Shown here: positions 1-7,670 of the stretch, piece after piece
How positions within the stretch are numbered: the first letter of the stretch is position 1
How the letters are laid out: each line of letters begins with the position of its first letter
NCBI GenBank assembly: GCA_039801905.1
Contig: JBDRVQ010000021.1
Span: 1 to 32,136 of the forward strand
Origin: a candidate division WOR-3 bacterium
GTDB lineage: Bacteria > Hydrothermota > Tepidihabitantia > Tepidihabitantales > JBDRVQ01
Length of the DNA: 32,136 nt
Direction: 5' to 3'
Notes under the pieces: generated by a model
Seen by the model: only the letters and a program-made list of their open reading frames with translations
What the model was told of the DNA's origin: nothing
The model's database searches: none
Program-made: the position numbers and the translations under genes

Positions 1-1328
1 AAACTTTTATTCTTTATCTCTTATTTTCTTTCGGTCTCTTCGCTTTCCCGATTCAAAGGGATACATTAGAAAATGGTCTCATTATTCTCTCCTATGAAGA
101 CCATAAACTACCAATCTTAGAAATCCGAGTAGTAATCAAAGCGGGCAGTGTCTTTGACCCAGAAGGAAAAGAAGGTTTAGCCAACTTAACCCTAAAAGGT
201 TTATTCCGGGGAACAAAAAATTATCCGGGTCTGAAAATCTATGAAGAATTAGAAAAGGTTGGGGCGAGGATTGGTGAAGGGACAGGTTATGACTACGCCC
301 AAATCTCTTTATCCCTTCTCAAAAAAGATTTAAATTTGGCATTAGATATCCTTTCCGATTGCCTCTTTAATCCCCTCTTTCCGGATGCGGAAATAGAAAA
401 ATTAAAATCGGAGATTATCGCCGGAATTTTAAGGGACGAAGGAGAACCGGACTATCTCCTATCCCGAGAATTCTATCAAAACCTATTTTTTAATACCCCT
501 TATGCCCATCCGGTTGTGGGGAAAAGGGAGAGTATTGAGAGAATAAAGAGGGAGGAGATTCTTGATTTCTACCAGAGGTATTATATCCCGAATAATATCT
601 TTCTGGTGGTGGTGGGCGATTTTTTCCGGGAAGAACTTATTCAGCAAATCAATGAACGCTTCGGGAAAATCCCAAAAGGTGAGATAAAAGAATTTTCCTT
701 CCCCAAAATTAACCAACTATCCGGCCGTAAAATCAAGATCATTAAAAAGCCCGAAATAAACCAATCCTATATTATGCTTGGACACTTAGGAATTAGAGAA
801 GGGGATAAGGATATGATACCGGTGCGGGTGATGAACTTCATTCTTGGTGGTGGTGCCCTAACTTCGCGCTTAGGAAAGGAGATTCGGGAAAAGAGGGGTT
901 TAGCCTATGATGTCGGTTCCTATTTTGACCGCCGGTTTTATGCCGGTGCCTTTGTCTGTGAGATGCAGACCGAAATCAATAACACCCAGAAGGCGATAGA
1001 AATCATCCTCGGCGAGATCAAGAAGATGAAAGAGGAAGGGGCAAAATTGGAAGAATTAAAGAGGGCAAAGAAATTTTATACCGGAAACTTCCCCCTAACC
1101 TTTGATTCCTATGCGGAGAAGGCTAACCTTTTATCAAGTATCCAGTTTCACCAACTGGGTGATGACTATTTAGAGAAATTTCCGGAGAGGATTGAAGGGC
1201 TAACCTTAGAAGTGATAAATGAGATGGCAAAGAAATACCTTGACCCCGATAATCTCCTTCTGGTCATTGTTGGCAATATTGAAGAGAAGGATTTAGCCTT
1301 AGAAGGTTGGGAGATGATTCAGGAATGA
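1..1328 (+). CDS. M16 (insulinase-type) peptidase family protein, zinc-site-deficient subunit, 5' end cut by the window
   Basis: The reading frame is open from the first bases, so the start lies just upstream of the window. The first visible residues are hydrophobic (LYLLFSFGLFAF), like the core of a signal peptide, so the protein is probably exported. The N-terminal M16 domain follows, with GLANLTLKGLFRGT where active members have GLAHFLEHMLFKGT. The zinc-binding HXXEH is therefore replaced by NLTLK and this subunit should not bind catalytic zinc. The second half keeps the substrate-binding signature of the family (LGGGALTSRLGKEIREKRGL then AYDVGSYFD). In bacterial M16 pairs one subunit carries HXXEH and the other the Arg/Tyr pair, so an active partner is expected upstream. 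The stop overlaps the next start (ATGA). A copy of its 3' end recurs at 4077-4284. The fold call is firm; the inactive-subunit role is inferred. Confidence 0.9.
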   Translation, partial: TFILYLLFSFGLFAFPIQRDTLENGLIILSYEDHKLPILEIRVVIKAGSVFDPEGKEGLANLTLKGLFRGTKNYPGLKIYEELEKVGARIGEGTGYDYAQISLSLLKKDLNLALDILSDCLFNPLFPDAEIEKLKSEIIAGILRDEGEPDYLLSREFYQNLFFNTPYAHPVVGKRESIERIKREEILDFYQRYYIPNNIFLVVVGDFFREELIQQINERFGKIPKGEIKEFSFPKINQLSGRKIKIIKKPEINQSYIMLGHLGIREGDKDMIPVRVMNFILGGGALTSRLGKEIREKRGLAYDVGSYFDRRFYAGAFVCEMQTEINNTQKAIEIILGEIKKMKEEGAKLEELKRAKKFYTGNFPLTFDSYAEKANLLSSIQFHQLGDDYLEKFPERIEGLTLEVINEMAKKYLDPDNLLLVIVGNIEEKDLALEGWEMIQE

Positions 1329-2074
1329 GTTTCTCTATGAATAAGGAAGAGGCGGTAACAAAGTATTTCGGATTAGTAAAAAAAGTTAGTAGAGATTATA
1401 TAAATAGAGGACTGGATTACGAAGAATTGATTAGCGAGGGAACAAAAGGGCTCTTAGTAGCAGTTGAGAGATTTGATTTCGGAAAAGGAACTTGTGGTTT
1501 CTATTCTTATGCTCTTAAATGGATAAAAGGTTCAATAAAACAGGCTTTAGCAAGACTCCATTCTAACCCAAGGGTGTCATTAAAAGAAGAAGTGATAGCC
1601 CCATCGGAAATTGATCTTCTCCCTGAGAAACTAAAATTGGAAATGGCTCTCCAATTCTTAGATGAGAAAGATAAAATAGTTATCTATCAATCTTTTGGGT
1701 TAAGTGACGGAAAGAAAAGGAAATTGAAAGAAATTGCTAACAACTTGGGAATAAGTATAGTTGCGGTTTGGAAACGACGGAAGAAAGCAATAGCAAGGTT
1801 GAAAAAAATTTTGTGCTCATCGGTCCTACCCAAAAAGAAAGACCCCTCAGAAAGATTGTGCCGGAAGGAATACATGAAGAGATATCGGCAGAAATACGGC
1901 GATAAAATGAGGAAGCAGATTAAGGAGTGGTTTGAGAAACACCCTTACTACTTAAAGGAATGGCGGAAGAAAAATCCCGATTACTATAAGAGATGGAGGG
2001 AGAAACATCTCCAAGAGCGACGGGAATACGAACGAAATTACCAGAGAAAAAGGAGAATTTCAATAAGCGGCTAA
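1325..2074 (+). CDS. Sigma-70 family RNA polymerase sigma factor with a long basic C-terminal tail
   Basis: Region 2 is clear near the N-terminus (LVKKVSRDYINRGLDYEELI, then SEGTKGLLVAVERFDFGKGT and a WIKGSIKQAL helix). Region 4 lies around residues 105-160 (LDEKDKIVIYQSFGLSDG, then KLKEIANNLGISIVAVWKRR). Only about 40 residues separate them, so region 3 is short or absent. The last 80 residues are a very basic, Tyr/Trp-rich run of repeats of about 10 residues (KEYMKRYRQKY, YYLKEWRKKNP, DYYKRWREKH). That is not part of a normal sigma factor and resembles basic repeat tails of phage and HNH-type proteins. The ATG at 1325 overlaps the M16 stop; an ATG at 1337, better spaced from AGGA, is the alternative. 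It lies directly upstream of the peptide/radical SAM genes and may drive them, which is inference. Confidence 0.85.
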   Translation: MSFSMNKEEAVTKYFGLVKKVSRDYINRGLDYEELISEGTKGLLVAVERFDFGKGTCGFYSYALKWIKGSIKQALARLHSNPRVSLKEEVIAPSEIDLLPEKLKLEMALQFLDEKDKIVIYQSFGLSDGKKRKLKEIANNLGISIVAVWKRRKKAIARLKKILCSSVLPKKKDPSERLCRKEYMKRYRQKYGDKMRKQIKEWFEKHPYYLKEWRKKNPDYYKRWREKHLQERREYERNYQRKRRISISG

Positions 2075-2159
2075 GGCTATGTCAACAAAAAAAACAGAAG
2101 GTTAAATTTGGTATCCTCTTTCATCTTATAAAAAGGGAGGAAATAGGAGGAAGAACGGA

Positions 2160-2357
2160 ATGAATAACAAAGAATTACCAAGTGAGGGCGACTGGGAACA
2201 CCGGGTGAAATCAGCGGCTGACTTTTGGGAAACTTACATTAAACCAAAGATGACGGCTGTTCCTGCAGGAAGTAGGAGGCAGTGTCTCCATTGGCATATA
2301 TTATGGACCTTATTTGATACCGATGCCGATGTGGAGCAAAAAGAAAGTATGCCTTAA
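2160..2357 (+). CDS. 65-residue peptide, candidate precursor of the adjacent radical SAM enzyme
   Basis: This small gene has a strong Shine-Dalgarno (AGGAGG at 2145-2150, nine bases before ATG) and stands alone between the sigma factor and the radical SAM gene. The product is hydrophilic for the first 45 residues (start MNNKELPSEGDWEHRVKSAA), has no signal peptide and no double-Gly site. It then has an aromatic, Cys/His/Trp-containing segment (RRQCLHWHILWTLFDTDAD) before an acidic tail ending in ESMP. A short ORF upstream of an enzyme with a PqqD-like domain and SPASM motifs is the usual arrangement of a leader/core RiPP precursor. I do not recognise the family. The core could be the QCLHWHILWTLF stretch, but that is a guess. 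Alternatively it is a small regulatory protein. Confidence 0.6.
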   Translation: MNNKELPSEGDWEHRVKSAADFWETYIKPKMTAVPAGSRRQCLHWHILWTLFDTDADVEQKESMP

Positions 2358-2443
2358 TCTTTAGCTGGTGCTTTTTAGAGGTTTTTCGCCATTTAAGAGA
2401 AGAAGAGAGGAAGTATACTTTAATTTTTAGCTGGTGGTTCTAA
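2344..2443 (+). repeat. Imperfect 35-nt direct repeat spanning peptide stop and maturase start
   Basis: Positions 2344-2378 and 2409-2443 match at 28 of 35 bases, with a common core TTTAGCTGGTG. The first copy contains the stop codon of the peptide gene and a GTG that opens only 20 codons. The second contains an equivalent TAA and the GTG (2434) used by the radical SAM gene. It looks as if the peptide-stop/maturase-start junction was duplicated and the maturase now uses the second copy. Confidence 0.6.
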
Positions 2444-3837
2444 AGCTAAAACCAACTTATACTCCTATTTTAGGTTGGACAACCTCTATAAAGGCAAAAG
2501 AGGGAATTCCTTACTTCCTAATAATAAACGAAGAAGGCTTCTCTGCTTGTAGAATTAATAAAACTGGAAAAGAAATTTTAGAAATGTGCAACGGCATTAA
2601 TTCCCTCAAGTCAATAGCAGCAATAATTGCGAGAAAATATAACGTAGATTTGAAAGGATGCTTATCCGATGTTATGAAATTCATAGAAGAAGCATACCAA
2701 AATGGTTTCTTATTTTTCCCAAATCTCCCCCAAAAAGTAGGATTTGAATATACCTCTATTACAAAATCTTCTGAGGTATGGTTTCATATTACCAATCGTT
2801 GTAATTTGAAATGTCTCACTTGCTTCAAAGATGCTGGAAGACATTATAAAAATGAAATCTCCCTTTCCCAAGCGAAGAAAATAATTGATGAGATAGGGAA
2901 ATTGGCTCCGGATACCGTTGTTGTTAGTGGTGGTGAGCCTTTAATTCATGAAGAATGCCTCCCCATCCTTAAGTATTTGAAAGAAAAAGGTTTATTTATT
3001 CATCTCATCACGAATGGGACGCTCATTACAAAAGATATAGCCTTCTCCCTGAAGAAAATTGGTGTAGACTTCGTCCAGGTTAGTTTAGATGGCAGTTCTC
3101 CTTATGTTAACGATAAAATAAGAGGTAAAGGAACTTTCAAAAGAACTATGGAAGGCGTGAAAAACTTAAAAGAGGCATCTCTTCGTTTCAGTTTATATCC
3201 CACCATAACTAAACTTAATATAGACGACCTCCCTAATATGTACAGAATGTTTCCCCCAATTGCTGATAGGAAGTCATCGGGATGCGCATTCTTTTGCCCT
3301 ATCGGTCGGGGAGGAAGAAATAAAGAATTACTTCATATTCCTCATCAGGAGTTTTTTAATAAAGTTATCCGCTTTCTCTTTTTTGAAGTGAAACTTTTTA
3401 AAAAAGGATACGATTTCAATTTTAAAATGGAAGGAATTCCTCCCAATTTGTTTAAAAGACCAAATTGTGGATTAGGTAGCGGTACCTTCAGTATAGACGC
3501 TGATGGCTCGGTTTATCCTTGTCAATGGTTACATCTTCCTAAATTCCGAGCGGGAAATGTTTTTCTAAAACCTCTCCGAGAGATATATTATACTTCTCCA
3601 ATTTTTCAAAAAATGAGGAACCTCCGGGTAGATACTTTGTCGTTGGAATGTAGGAAGTGTGAGATACGATATCTTTGCGGAGGGGGATGTCGTGCTCACG
3701 CATTAAGAGAAACAGGGAGTATTTTGAAAAGAGACCCTTTATGTTGTATATTTAAGCCCACTTTTGAATGGGGATTATGGGGAGCGACACCCCAACTTTC
3801 AGAAATAAAACCCTATAAGGAGGAGGTTGGTCTATGA
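2434..3837 (+). CDS. Radical SAM/SPASM peptide-modifying enzyme with N-terminal PqqD-like domain
   Basis: Residues 1-95 form a PqqD-like recognition domain (FSACRINKTGKEILEMCNG, then a helix ending YQNGFLFF), the module that holds RiPP leader peptides. The radical SAM core follows with CNLKCLTC (C123, C127, C130) binding the SAM [4Fe-4S] cluster and SGGEPL (165-170). The C-terminal SPASM-type region has Cys at 345, 363, 406, 409, 415, 419, 437 and 438, including CRKCEIRYLCGGGC, enough for auxiliary clusters. The family installs thioether, C-C or other radical modifications in peptides, or acts on small substrates such as PQQ precursors. The start is GTG at 2434, directly after a stop at 2428, without a clear ribosome site; this is the weakest part of the model. 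It overlaps the next gene by ATGA. The most likely substrate is the 65-residue product at 2160. Confidence 0.93.
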   Translation: MVLKLKPTYTPILGWTTSIKAKEGIPYFLIINEEGFSACRINKTGKEILEMCNGINSLKSIAAIIARKYNVDLKGCLSDVMKFIEEAYQNGFLFFPNLPQKVGFEYTSITKSSEVWFHITNRCNLKCLTCFKDAGRHYKNEISLSQAKKIIDEIGKLAPDTVVVSGGEPLIHEECLPILKYLKEKGLFIHLITNGTLITKDIAFSLKKIGVDFVQVSLDGSSPYVNDKIRGKGTFKRTMEGVKNLKEASLRFSLYPTITKLNIDDLPNMYRMFPPIADRKSSGCAFFCPIGRGGRNKELLHIPHQEFFNKVIRFLFFEVKLFKKGYDFNFKMEGIPPNLFKRPNCGLGSGTFSIDADGSVYPCQWLHLPKFRAGNVFLKPLREIYYTSPIFQKMRNLRVDTLSLECRKCEIRYLCGGGCRAHALRETGSILKRDPLCCIFKPTFEWGLWGATPQLSEIKPYKEEVGL

Positions 3838-4076
3838 GTATAACCTCATTTATCTTAGGCATCATCAGTCTAGTGGGGTTACCCTTTCTCAAAGGAGGTG
3901 CTATTCTCGCGGCTTTGCTTGCGATAATTTTTGGGATTAAAGGGAGACGAAGTGAAGAGAAACGTTCTTACGCTAATATCGGTCTCACATTAGGGGTTAT
4001 TACGATAGCGATTATCATCATTGGTTTAGTGGTCGGACTCATAGCTTTCCAGAATGTGATTAGAATTTTGGAATAG
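3834..4076 (+). CDS. Small two-helix membrane protein, DUF4190-like
   Basis: The 80-residue product has two hydrophobic segments (about 4-34 and 50-73) separated by a basic loop (GIKGRRSEEKRSYANIG). The pattern FILGIISLVGLP...GIKG.....YANIGLTLGVI matches DUF4190-type small membrane proteins. An AGGAGG lies about ten bases before the ATG, and the ATG overlaps the radical SAM stop, so the two are translationally coupled. Its role with the modifying enzyme is unknown; membrane anchoring, immunity or export help are all possible. The gene ends exactly where the degenerate copy of the M16 gene tail begins. Confidence 0.7.
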   Translation: MSITSFILGIISLVGLPFLKGGAILAALLAIIFGIKGRRSEEKRSYANIGLTLGVITIAIIIIGLVVGLIAFQNVIRILE

Positions 4077-4284
4077 GGCGCTGGATACCATTTTAAGCGA
4101 AATAAAGAATAAGGGATAAAAATTAGAAACGTTAAAAAGGCAAAGAGGTTTTATACCGGAAACTTCCCCCTAACCTTTGATTCCTATGCGGAAAAGGCTA
4201 ACCTTCTATCAAGTATCCAGTTTCACCAACTGGGTGATGACTATTTAGAGAAATTTCCGGATGGGAGATTATTAAGGAATGATT
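4077..4284 (+). pseudogene. Duplicated, decayed 3' end of the M16 peptidase gene
   Basis: Positions 4140-4261 match 1065-1186 of the intact M16 gene at 118 of 122 bases. Upstream, 4078-4139 still aligns to the same gene at protein level (ALDTILSEIKN against AIEIILGEIKK) but with many base changes and a frame-breaking deletion. Downstream, a stretch equal to 1187-1307 (121 nt) is missing. Then 4262-4284 matches 1308-1330 at 20 of 23 bases and would read WEIIKE-stop, as the real gene reads WEMIQE-stop. The copy ends at the convergent C25 gene, whose last codons it overlaps. It is therefore the old tail of an M16 gene that once faced the C25 gene directly, now cut off by the island. Confidence 0.9.
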
Positions 4285-5834
4285 ACCTTCTTCACCTCAG
4301 AAAAATAAGGGGTAGAAAGGGAAACAAAATAGATCCCTTTTGCTAAATTCTCTCTCCGGAGGCGCAACTCGTAAAAACCTGCTTCCTTAACCCCTTCTTC
4401 TAATTTCTTAACCAACCGACCATTAATATCATAAACCCTTAGCAAGACAAATCCCTTTTTGGGCAAAAGATAGGTAACAGTTGTCTCGTCCTGAAAGAGA
4501 TTGCCGCAGATGGTATAAAATGGGCTCTCATAAGGAAGATAGTTGGGAAAAGTAACCGTAACCAGGATTCCGATAATCGGGCTGGCATTGAGGGAAAATT
4601 TTATCACCCCGCCACTATTGGTATAACCGGTATGATAAAAACTGGAATCTCTCTGCGCGGTTAAACAGACTAATGCCCCGGGAAGCGGTCGGCCAGTTCT
4701 CCCATCCCTCACCCTTACTAAAAACTCATTATTGGGAAGGTGCTGGTAGGAAACCAAAAGAGTCTTTGGCACCTTAGTCCAGATATTAAGTGCTGGATCA
4801 CCAAGAAGGCTCCATTCCCGATAGAAGATTTCGTTACTATCCGAAACTGGTTTGCTGGCGAGCGAATCCTTTGCCCTCAAAAATGCCTTACCCAAAATTA
4901 GAGAATCTTCGGCAAAGATTGCCTTTAAGAAAGTTCTCACAAAGCGCCCCCGCCACCGACCAAATAGACCACCCAATTGGGTGCCGAAAAATGCGACCGC
5001 CCCTTTTAAGGAATCATCTTTTCCTTTCACCCTTAACCACCTCTCCCCAACCGGATTTTCTCCCTTAAAGATGGTATAGCAAGAGCCGGAGATGATGATG
5101 GGCAATTTAGAGCCGTTTGCCAATTTTTCATCTTCTGGTTCTACGGTAAAGGGATAGACCCAATTTCCTCCGGCATGGCCCCGGTATAATAAAATCCCAA
5201 TTCCCCTATTCAGGGCAGAGATGATATCTTCGGCATCATCATAACCCGAATGACCAAAAAGGGTATCATTAAAGATGGTGTCAATTTGGGAATAGCGAAG
5301 GCGCATCAGAGAATCATCATAGGGAAACTCCGCGGAATAGATAGGGTTATTTGGTCTACCACCATAGTCCCACATAAAGACTAAGGCACCCCTCTTATAC
5401 CAGAGGGTATCATCTCTGGGAGGAAAGCGCTCATAAATTAAGACCTTTCTCACCATCGTTGAACATTCCCCAGGCGTTGAGCAGGGGAAACGACCAACCG
5501 GAATCTCCGCCCGGTAATCACCCTCTAAGTCACCATAAAAATTGTCGCCTAATAATAACTGGGAGAAGGGATAAAAGGAATCACCAGGGGGAAGATAGTT
5601 CTTATCGCCCACCAATAAGAGATATTCCGGTCTTATCCTTCTCACAATCTCTTTAATGGAATCTCGGGGATAACCAGAAGGGACAGGGATAATTTTTGCC
5701 CTCATCCCCTTTTTGGTCTTCCATTCCTTTAATAACTCTAAGGCGGGAACGAATTTCTCATTGGTAATGATAAGATATTGGTAAAGGGAATCGGAAAAGG
5801 CGAGGGAGAAAAGAAAGAAAAGAACTATTTTCAT
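4272..5834 (-). CDS. Secreted C25 (gingipain-like) cysteine peptidase with C-terminal sorting domain
   Basis: A short signal peptide (MKIVLFFLFSLAFS) is followed at once by the C25 catalytic fold, with no long propeptide. Family landmarks are YLIITNEKFVPALELLKEWK, LLLVGDKNYLPPGD, GDNFYGDLEGDYRAEIPVGR, the catalytic His in LLYRGHAGG (H220) and the catalytic Cys in IISGSCYTIF (C252). GDPALNIW closes the catalytic region. An Ig-like segment (about 370-445) and a C-terminal beta domain (LRVYDINGRLVKKL then GIYFVSL and KKVIIP) resemble type IX sorting domains, so cell-surface or extracellular location is likely. Its ATG overlaps the lnt stop by four bases, so it is co-transcribed with lnt. At 520 residues it is much smaller than its relative at 14341. 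Confidence 0.9.
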   Translation of the reverse strand: MKIVLFFLFSLAFSDSLYQYLIITNEKFVPALELLKEWKTKKGMRAKIIPVPSGYPRDSIKEIVRRIRPEYLLLVGDKNYLPPGDSFYPFSQLLLGDNFYGDLEGDYRAEIPVGRFPCSTPGECSTMVRKVLIYERFPPRDDTLWYKRGALVFMWDYGGRPNNPIYSAEFPYDDSLMRLRYSQIDTIFNDTLFGHSGYDDAEDIISALNRGIGILLYRGHAGGNWVYPFTVEPEDEKLANGSKLPIIISGSCYTIFKGENPVGERWLRVKGKDDSLKGAVAFFGTQLGGLFGRWRGRFVRTFLKAIFAEDSLILGKAFLRAKDSLASKPVSDSNEIFYREWSLLGDPALNIWTKVPKTLLVSYQHLPNNEFLVRVRDGRTGRPLPGALVCLTAQRDSSFYHTGYTNSGGVIKFSLNASPIIGILVTVTFPNYLPYESPFYTICGNLFQDETTVTYLLPKKGFVLLRVYDINGRLVKKLEEGVKEAGFYELRLRRENLAKGIYFVSLSTPYFSEVKKVIIP

Positions 5835-7306
5835 CTCTCTTTTAATTTAATAATTTTCTTAACCACTGTCAAGATAACAATTCCTAAAGAGAGAAGAATA
5901 AACCAATCACCAAACTTTTGGTAAACGGTCGGGGGCAAAGGTTTTGGTAAAAGACCAAAAAGAATCTCTTTGGTAAAGAGTTTTGTTTTTCTCACCACCC
6001 GACCATAAGGATCACAGATTAAAGAGATACCGTTATTCGCTGACCTTAATAAAGGCTTTCCCAATTCCAAACTCCTCATTATTGCCAACTCGCAATGCTG
6101 GTAAGGTCCTAAGGTTTTGCCGAACCAGCCATCATTAGTGATATTTACCAAAATGTCCGCACCCCGTAAGGCAAACTCCCTTGTCAAATCCGGAAAGATT
6201 GATTCAAAACAGATAAGGCAAGAGAATTTACCAAAAGGTGTCTGAAAGATAGTAAAGTCTTTCCCCGGAGTGAAATCTCCCATATCCGCGGTGGCAAAGG
6301 GCTTAAAGATTGGGAACTTATCAACATAGGGAATCCTTTCCGAAAAGGGAACCGGATGAATCTTCTTATAAATACCACTAATCCCTTTTTCCGGGGCAAA
6401 AAGGACCGCTCCGTTATAGTAATTCCCTCCTTCATAGATTGGAGTGCCAATTAAGAGATAAACATTCGCCAGATTACTAATCTTCTCAAATTCCTTTCTC
6501 ACCCAATTTTCCTTTGTGATATCAAATAAGGAAGCGGTCTCGGGATAGAGCAAAATATCTGGTTTTTCTTCTAATGCCTGATTGGTTAAATTAAAAAGGG
6601 AAGAGAGGATTTCTTCTATACTTTCTGCCTCCCCTTTCTCATAAGGGCTGACATTGGGCTGGATGATTGCTACCTTAAAATTTCCACGCGCACTTCTAAT
6701 CCGAAATATGCCATAGGATAAGGGAAGGAGAAATGCCAAGATTAAAACCGCTGCCCACCTCATCTTTTTCACTTTATTCGGCAGAAAGACCAATTTATAG
6801 ACAATGAGATTGACAAAAACGACAAAGGCGGAGACCCCATAAACACCAGTAAGGGAAGCGAATTGGATTAAAGGCAAATAGGGCATCTGGGTATAACCCA
6901 ATAACCCCCAAGGGAAACCAATTTCTGATTTCGTTCGGATAAACTCCAAAACTGCCCAGAGGAAAGGGGCAATGAAAATACCTAACTTCTTAACCAAAAG
7001 ACCAAAGAGTAGACCATAGAGCCCAAAATATAAAAAGAGGACGAAAATCCCGATATAGAGAAGAAACTTCGTTACTCCCAAAATTGGCACAACCAGAAAG
7101 TAAAGCCACCAGAGGTGGAAGAGGGCAAAGAGAAAATAGAATAGAAAAGAGTAAAGAATTGCCTTTTTGGTTGGGGAATTTTCTATCAAATAAAGAAGGG
7201 GGATTAAAGAGAAATAACTAAAAAAGCGAAAAGGGAAAGGGGCAAAGGCAAGATTTAAGAGAATCGGCGAAAGAAAGAAGAGAAATAAATCGGCACGTCT
7301 TTTCAC
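5831..7306 (-). CDS. lnt: Apolipoprotein N-acyltransferase
   Basis: The N-terminal 200 residues contain several hydrophobic helices. The rest is a nitrilase-type domain with the Glu-Lys-Cys triad visible: E256 in LLYPETASLF, K315 in GIYKKIHPVPFSERIPY, and C366 in LICFESIFPD. NDGWFG near 391-396 is also typical. The enzyme adds the third acyl chain to lipoproteins in the inner membrane, which implies a diderm envelope. Length (491) is normal. The start is GTG at 7306 with a poor ribosome site. It is the first large gene of a two-gene unit with the C25 peptidase. A consensus promoter at 7671-7698 faces it across a 360-base region that contains a repeat-encoded peptide frame. Confidence 0.95.
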   Translation of the reverse strand: MKRRADLFLFFLSPILLNLAFAPFPFRFFSYFSLIPLLYLIENSPTKKAILYSFLFYFLFALFHLWWLYFLVVPILGVTKFLLYIGIFVLFLYFGLYGLLFGLLVKKLGIFIAPFLWAVLEFIRTKSEIGFPWGLLGYTQMPYLPLIQFASLTGVYGVSAFVVFVNLIVYKLVFLPNKVKKMRWAAVLILAFLLPLSYGIFRIRSARGNFKVAIIQPNVSPYEKGEAESIEEILSSLFNLTNQALEEKPDILLYPETASLFDITKENWVRKEFEKISNLANVYLLIGTPIYEGGNYYNGAVLFAPEKGISGIYKKIHPVPFSERIPYVDKFPIFKPFATADMGDFTPGKDFTIFQTPFGKFSCLICFESIFPDLTREFALRGADILVNITNDGWFGKTLGPYQHCELAIMRSLELGKPLLRSANNGISLICDPYGRVVRKTKLFTKEILFGLLPKPLPPTVYQKFGDWFILLSLGIVILTVVKKIIKLKER

Positions 7307-7344
7307 CAGCCAATTATAAGGAAAATCTAAGAAAAGGGAAGGGC

Positions 7345-7545
7345 TAACTTATTTAGCCTCTCAATTATTCCCTCTTTTAGTCATCCGATTATCCTCTATT
7401 TTATCCCCCCGATTAAACCCTTAATTATACCTCCGATTAAAACCTTAATTATACCTTGGATTAAACTCTTTATTAAATCTCTAATTATACCTTTTATAAA
7501 ACCTCTAATTACCTCCATTATTAAAACCTTTATTACCTTATCTTT
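7345..7545 (-). repeat. Degenerate 12/24-nt tandem repeat
   Basis: On the + strand the unit is close to CCTYNGATTAAA/CCTTAATTATA. The best neighbouring 24-nt units (about 7410-7433 and 7434-7457) differ at about two bases. Because the period is a multiple of three, one frame on each strand stays open for a long way. On the - strand it reads a four-residue repeat of the type (G/x)-(I/L)-I-(K/x). Outside the central part the copies are worn. Confidence 0.75.
7396..7518 (-). CDS. Possible 40-residue cationic amphipathic peptide encoded by the repeat
   Basis: Starting from ATG at 7518, with AAGG eight bases upstream, this frame encodes MEVIRGFIKGIIRDLIKSLI followed by QGIIKVLIGGIIKGLIGGIK. Hydrophobic residues fall in pairs with a period of exactly four and the net charge is about +5, so a helix would be strongly amphipathic, like membrane-active peptides. 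It lies on the same strand as lnt, downstream of a consensus promoter. The same frame runs on upstream without a start (GIPDLIQSLKDKVIKVLI) and continues past its stop with the same pattern interrupted by two stop codons. It may therefore be the remnant of a longer repeat protein. A separate GTG at 7606 with a good GGGAGGGG site opens a 22-codon frame just ahead of it, one base out of phase. Translation is unproven. Confidence 0.35.
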   Translation of the reverse strand: MEVIRGFIKGIIRDLIKSLIQGIIKVLIGGIIKGLIGGIK

Positions 7546-7670
7546 TAGACTTTGTATTAGGTCTGGGATACCATCCCCTGTATGCTACACCCCATTTTTT
7601 AAACACAAACCCCTCCCTTTTTTATTCCCCTAAGGAAATAGGTAAAACCTTTCTCTTTTGTCTTTACTTA

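Noticed and set aside
1325-4076. Known PQQ or mycofactocin cluster
   Set aside because: Only the PqqD-like domain and SPASM enzyme match in general form; the other genes of those pathways and their precursor motifs are absent.
7345-7545. Possible CRISPR array
   Set aside because: The units are 12/24 nt, contiguous and degenerate, with no spacers and no cas genes.
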